This document shows positions 60,648 to 63,190 of a DNA stretch of 63,190 nucleotides, one piece after another (position 1 is the first letter of the stretch; each line of letters begins with the position of its first letter). Below the pieces are notes generated by a model. It did not search any database. It worked only from the letters and a program-made list of their open reading frames with translations, and was not told the origin of the DNA. Source of the DNA: Betaproteobacteria bacterium (lineage in GTDB: Bacteria > Pseudomonadota > Gammaproteobacteria > Burkholderiales > CAIKXV01). The translations under genes were made by a program, and so were the position numbers. Where the stretch lies: NCBI GenBank assembly GCA_021298815.1, contig JAJTHE010000101.1, positions 1 to 63,190 on the forward strand, read 5' to 3'.

Positions 60648-61670
60648 ATGAAGTTCGGATTGTTCGGCGGCGGCAAGGTGGGCGGTGCGAATCCCCTCGG
60701 AGACAGCTACGGCTATCGCGATTTCATCCGCTACATCTGCGACGCCGAGGAACTCGGCTTCGAGAGCGCCTTCCTCGTCGAGCACCACTTCACGGGCGTG
60801 GGCCAGCTGTCCGCGTCGCTGAACCTGCTGGCCTACATGGCCGCGAAGACCAAGCGCATCCGGCTGGGCACCGCCGTGGTCGTGCTGCCCTGGCACAACC
60901 CGGTTCTGCTCGCCGAGCAGATCGCGACGCTCGACGTGCTGTGCGAAGGACGCTTCGACATGGGCGTGGGCCGGGGCTACCGCAGCGACGAGTTCAAGGC
61001 CTTCTGCATCCCTATGTCGGAGGCGCAGGAGCGCTACGCTGAATGCTTCGAGCTGCTGCTGAAGTCTCTGTCGAGCAAGGAGCGCTTCTCCCACCACGGC
61101 AAGTACTGGAACTTCGAGAACATCGTGGTCGAGCCCGCGCCGACCCAGCAGCCGCATCCGCCGGTGTGGATGGCCGCCGGGCGGCCCGAGGGCATCGCCT
61201 ACGTGGCCAGCCAGGGCTACAACGTGCTGCTCGACCAGATCGGATCGGTCGAAGACACCATCGAGCGCGTGCAGGTGTACCTGAAGGCGCAGCAGGCCGC
61301 CGGCATCGCGCCTGACGCGATGCGCTGCGGCGTCACGCGCGCGCTGCACATCGTGAACAGCGAGGCGGAGCGCCGCCAGGCGTATGCACGCCGCGTCGAG
61401 ACGCTGAAGAAGATCGGCGAACTGGCGAAGAAGCCGTTAAACCTCGAGCCGGGCACCTTCGCCGACGCGGGCATCGCCGGCGACGACGCGGCGCTGATCG
61501 GCACGCCCGAGGAGATCGGCGAGCGCCTGCAGAAGCTTGCCGACGGAGGCGTCGAATACGTGCTGCTCACCAATGCCACGGCCAGCCGGGAGTCGCTGGT
61601 GACCTTCTCCGAGCGGATCATGCCGCACGTGCGCAGCCGCGCGACGGAGCAGTCGCTCGCCGCAGCCTGA
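60648..61670 (+). CDS. LLM-class flavin-dependent oxidoreductase
   Basis: This 340-residue bacterial-luciferase-like monooxygenase shows MKFGLFGGG, EELGFESAFLVEHHFTG, IRLGTAVVVLPWHNPVLLAEQI, FDMGVGRGYRSDEFKAF and GTPEEIGERLQKLADGGVEYVLL. FMN or F420 use cannot be told. GGGGAGGAAGG before the start is strong. It lies 76 bases after the CoA-transferase. Confidence 0.92.
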   Translation: MKFGLFGGGKVGGANPLGDSYGYRDFIRYICDAEELGFESAFLVEHHFTGVGQLSASLNLLAYMAAKTKRIRLGTAVVVLPWHNPVLLAEQIATLDVLCEGRFDMGVGRGYRSDEFKAFCIPMSEAQERYAECFELLLKSLSSKERFSHHGKYWNFENIVVEPAPTQQPHPPVWMAAGRPEGIAYVASQGYNVLLDQIGSVEDTIERVQVYLKAQQAAGIAPDAMRCGVTRALHIVNSEAERRQAYARRVETLKKIGELAKKPLNLEPGTFADAGIAGDDAALIGTPEEIGERLQKLADGGVEYVLLTNATASRESLVTFSERIMPHVRSRATEQSLAAA

Positions 61671-61699
61671 CCCTGACTCTGTGCGCGGAGGATTCGACG

Positions 61700-62500
61700 A
61701 TGAACGAAAGCACCGGCACGAGCGTGGCCCGGGACGGCTTCGTGCAGACCAACGGCCACGGCCGCATGCATTACCTCGAGGCCGGCAGTGGCGACCCGCT
61801 GCTGCTGATCCACACCAACGGCGGCTCGGCCCACCAGTATGCCAGCGTGATGGCACGGCTCGCGCGCAGCTTCCGGGTGATCGCCTGGGACATGCCCGGC
61901 CACGGCGACTCCGACCCGGTGACGCGGCATTACTCGATCGCGGACTACTGTGCGGCACTGGCCGCCTTCATGGACAGCCTGTGCATCCCGGCCGCACATG
62001 TATCGGGCTGCTCCTGCGGTGGAACCATCACCCTCGGGTTCGCGGCAAGCCACGCCTCGCGCACGCTGTCGGCGGTGGTCGTCGAGACGCCGTTCCGGAC
62101 CTTCGACGAATGGGGCGCCCGCTGGGCGCACACCGAGGCGAACTTCTGTGTGCCGACGCAGGGCATCGAAGAGGTCCGGCACCGGCTGGCGAGGGTCGAC
62201 GAGGCCGTGCTGACCCGCTGGAACATCGACCGCAACAAGGCCGGCGGTAAGCTGATGATCGACGTCATGTGGGCGATGCGCGAGTTCGACGCCGCCGCCG
62301 CGCTGGGCGCGATCACCCGCCCGACGATGATGCTGTACGGCGCGAAGGGCCCGACCATCGCGATGCGCGACCGCGCCACCGCGGCGGCACCCTGCGTGCC
62401 GATCGAGTCGCTGGCCGGTTCCGGGCATTTCCCGATGCTCGACGAACCCGATGCCTTCGCCGACACGCTCGCCCGGTTCTGCGTCGGCGCCCCAAGCTAG
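61700..62500 (+). CDS. alpha/beta hydrolase
   Basis: This 266-residue protein has the oxyanion-region HTNGGS, the nucleophile motif GCSCG (Ser105) and His243 in GSGHFPMLDEPDAF. The acid expected before the last strand (YGAKGPT) is missing; another residue may take its place. It is 29 bases after the LLM gene, in the same operon. It could cleave an ester or a C-C bond of an oxidised product. Confidence 0.88.
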   Translation: MNESTGTSVARDGFVQTNGHGRMHYLEAGSGDPLLLIHTNGGSAHQYASVMARLARSFRVIAWDMPGHGDSDPVTRHYSIADYCAALAAFMDSLCIPAAHVSGCSCGGTITLGFAASHASRTLSAVVVETPFRTFDEWGARWAHTEANFCVPTQGIEEVRHRLARVDEAVLTRWNIDRNKAGGKLMIDVMWAMREFDAAAALGAITRPTMMLYGAKGPTIAMRDRATAAAPCVPIESLAGSGHFPMLDEPDAFADTLARFCVGAPS

Positions 62501-62632
62501 GCCGAGCGCGCGGCGCGTGCATCGCGCCATGCGCCGACCATTCGTTTGCCGGCCGGACCACGCGCACCTGAACGCGTGGCAGGCCGGGCCGGCGGCACGA
62601 AGCAGCCGGCAGACCGAGAGGAGGAGTCAACG

Positions 62633-63190
62633 ATGTCCTGCATCCCGCATCCCAGGTGCGCCGCGTCGCTCGCCGCCGGCCTGCTGTCGGCCGCGCTCTG
62701 CGCCGGTACCGCTTCGGCCCAGCCCTTTCCGGCGCGGCCGCTGATGATCGTCAACGGCAACGCCGCCGGCGGTACGCCGGACATCCTCGCCCGGCAGATG
62801 GCGGAAGAACTGCGCCAGGGGCTCGGACAGAGCGTGATCGTGGTCAACCGCACCGGCGCCAACGGATCGATCGCGGCCGAATCGGTGCGGCGCGCGACGC
62901 CCGACGGCCACACGCTGCTGTTCGCGACGATGACCACGATGGCGGTCAATCCGCACCTGCAGAAGGATGCGCGCTACAACGGAGCCCATGACTTCGAGCC
63001 GATCGCCACCCAGGTACTGCAGCCGCTGCTATGGGCCACCACCGCCAGCCAGCCGTTCCGCTCGCTGAAGGACGTGGTCGACCAGGCGCGGGCGCACCCG
63101 GGCAAGATCATCGCCTCGCGCCAGGGCTTCGGTGCCTCGTCGCACCTGACCGTGGCCGCGCTCGCCGGCCGCAACAGGATCGAGTTCAAC
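62633..63190 (+). CDS. Bug/TctC-family binding protein, 3' end outside window
   Basis: The reading frame runs off the window end (186 codons visible). It has a signal peptide (SLAAGLLSAALCAGTASA-QP), FPARPLMIVNGNAAGGTPDILAR, NRTGANGSIAAESVRRATPDGHTLLF and the ADGH-like segment. GAGGAG lies 8 bases before the start. It is the fourth Bug gene in the window and probably belongs to the CoA-transferase operon. Confidence 0.92.
   Translation, partial: MSCIPHPRCAASLAAGLLSAALCAGTASAQPFPARPLMIVNGNAAGGTPDILARQMAEELRQGLGQSVIVVNRTGANGSIAAESVRRATPDGHTLLFATMTTMAVNPHLQKDARYNGAHDFEPIATQVLQPLLWATTASQPFRSLKDVVDQARAHPGKIIASRQGFGASSHLTVAALAGRNRIEFN

Noticed and set aside
1..63190. CRISPR arrays, rRNA, insertion sequences and attachment sites
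   Set aside because: None seen: no regularly spaced repeats, rRNA segments, transposase motifs or long terminal repeats.

Overview
The window is about 63 kb of very GC-rich DNA, almost fully coding, from the chromosome of a betaproteobacterium, most likely in or near Burkholderiales. The evidence is the gene order lptC-lptA-lptB-rpoN-hpf-ptsN-hprK-rapZ (hprK next to ptsN is typical of Betaproteobacteria) and several orphan Bug/TctC-type periplasmic binding proteins beside catabolic enzymes. No rRNA, CRISPR array, phage, insertion sequence or plasmid feature was seen. One tRNA gene, tRNA-Gly(CCC), is present.

Layout. 1-2985: 3' end of a type IV pilus/type II secretion-like cluster with two related, atypical pseudopilins. 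2963-5351: a sensor kinase and two Crp/Fnr regulators whose upstream regions share a palindrome. 5450-8856: a membrane sensor kinase, divergent from an ABC-2-like permease and its partner. 9117-9821: a classical prepilin behind a sigma-54-type promoter. 9848-11833: a KefB-type antiporter. 11884-21253: the envelope and nitrogen-PTS block, in order kdsD, kdsC (frameshifted), lptC, lptA, lptB, rpoN, hpf, ptsN, hprK, rapZ, an adhesin-E-like protein and a Lon-N-domain protein. 21278-27221 (minus): a complete Mrp/Pha cation antiporter operon with fused phaAB. 27433-32150 (minus): hypothetical, UspA, MutY, AsmA. 32213-38464: cupin, tRNA-Gly, thiS-thiG-trmB, NIPSNAP, YbaK, an exported methyltransferase, HemW and a PH-domain protein.

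From 38488 the window becomes catabolic. It holds hydrolases, an MmgE/PrpD protein, cupins, four Bug receptors (one broken, one cut by the window end), a GntR-controlled set (Gfo/Idh dehydrogenase, creatininase-family hydrolase, cupin, D-2-hydroxyacid dehydrogenase) and a set of CoA-transferase, flavin-dependent oxidoreductase, alpha/beta hydrolase and Bug receptor. Between these lie the DAHP synthase gene with its attenuator, a macrodomain gene, an exopolysaccharide trio (polymerisation/tyrosine-kinase/TPR lipoprotein), a methionine aminotransferase and a SIMPL protein.

The strongest regulatory discovery is upstream of the DAHP synthase gene (42524-42688). A good sigma-70 promoter is placed so that transcription would start at the A of the ATG of a 25-codon Phe-rich leader peptide. 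It is followed by two identical 8-mers competing for one complement, the second forming a terminator with eight T: a Phe-responsive attenuator that appears to be leaderless. Other good leads are the sigma-54 promoter of the prepilin gene and the shared Crp/Fnr palindrome. Two small indels (kdsC and one Bug gene) are either real gene decay or assembly errors. Coordinates and motifs were read by eye; no database search was possible.
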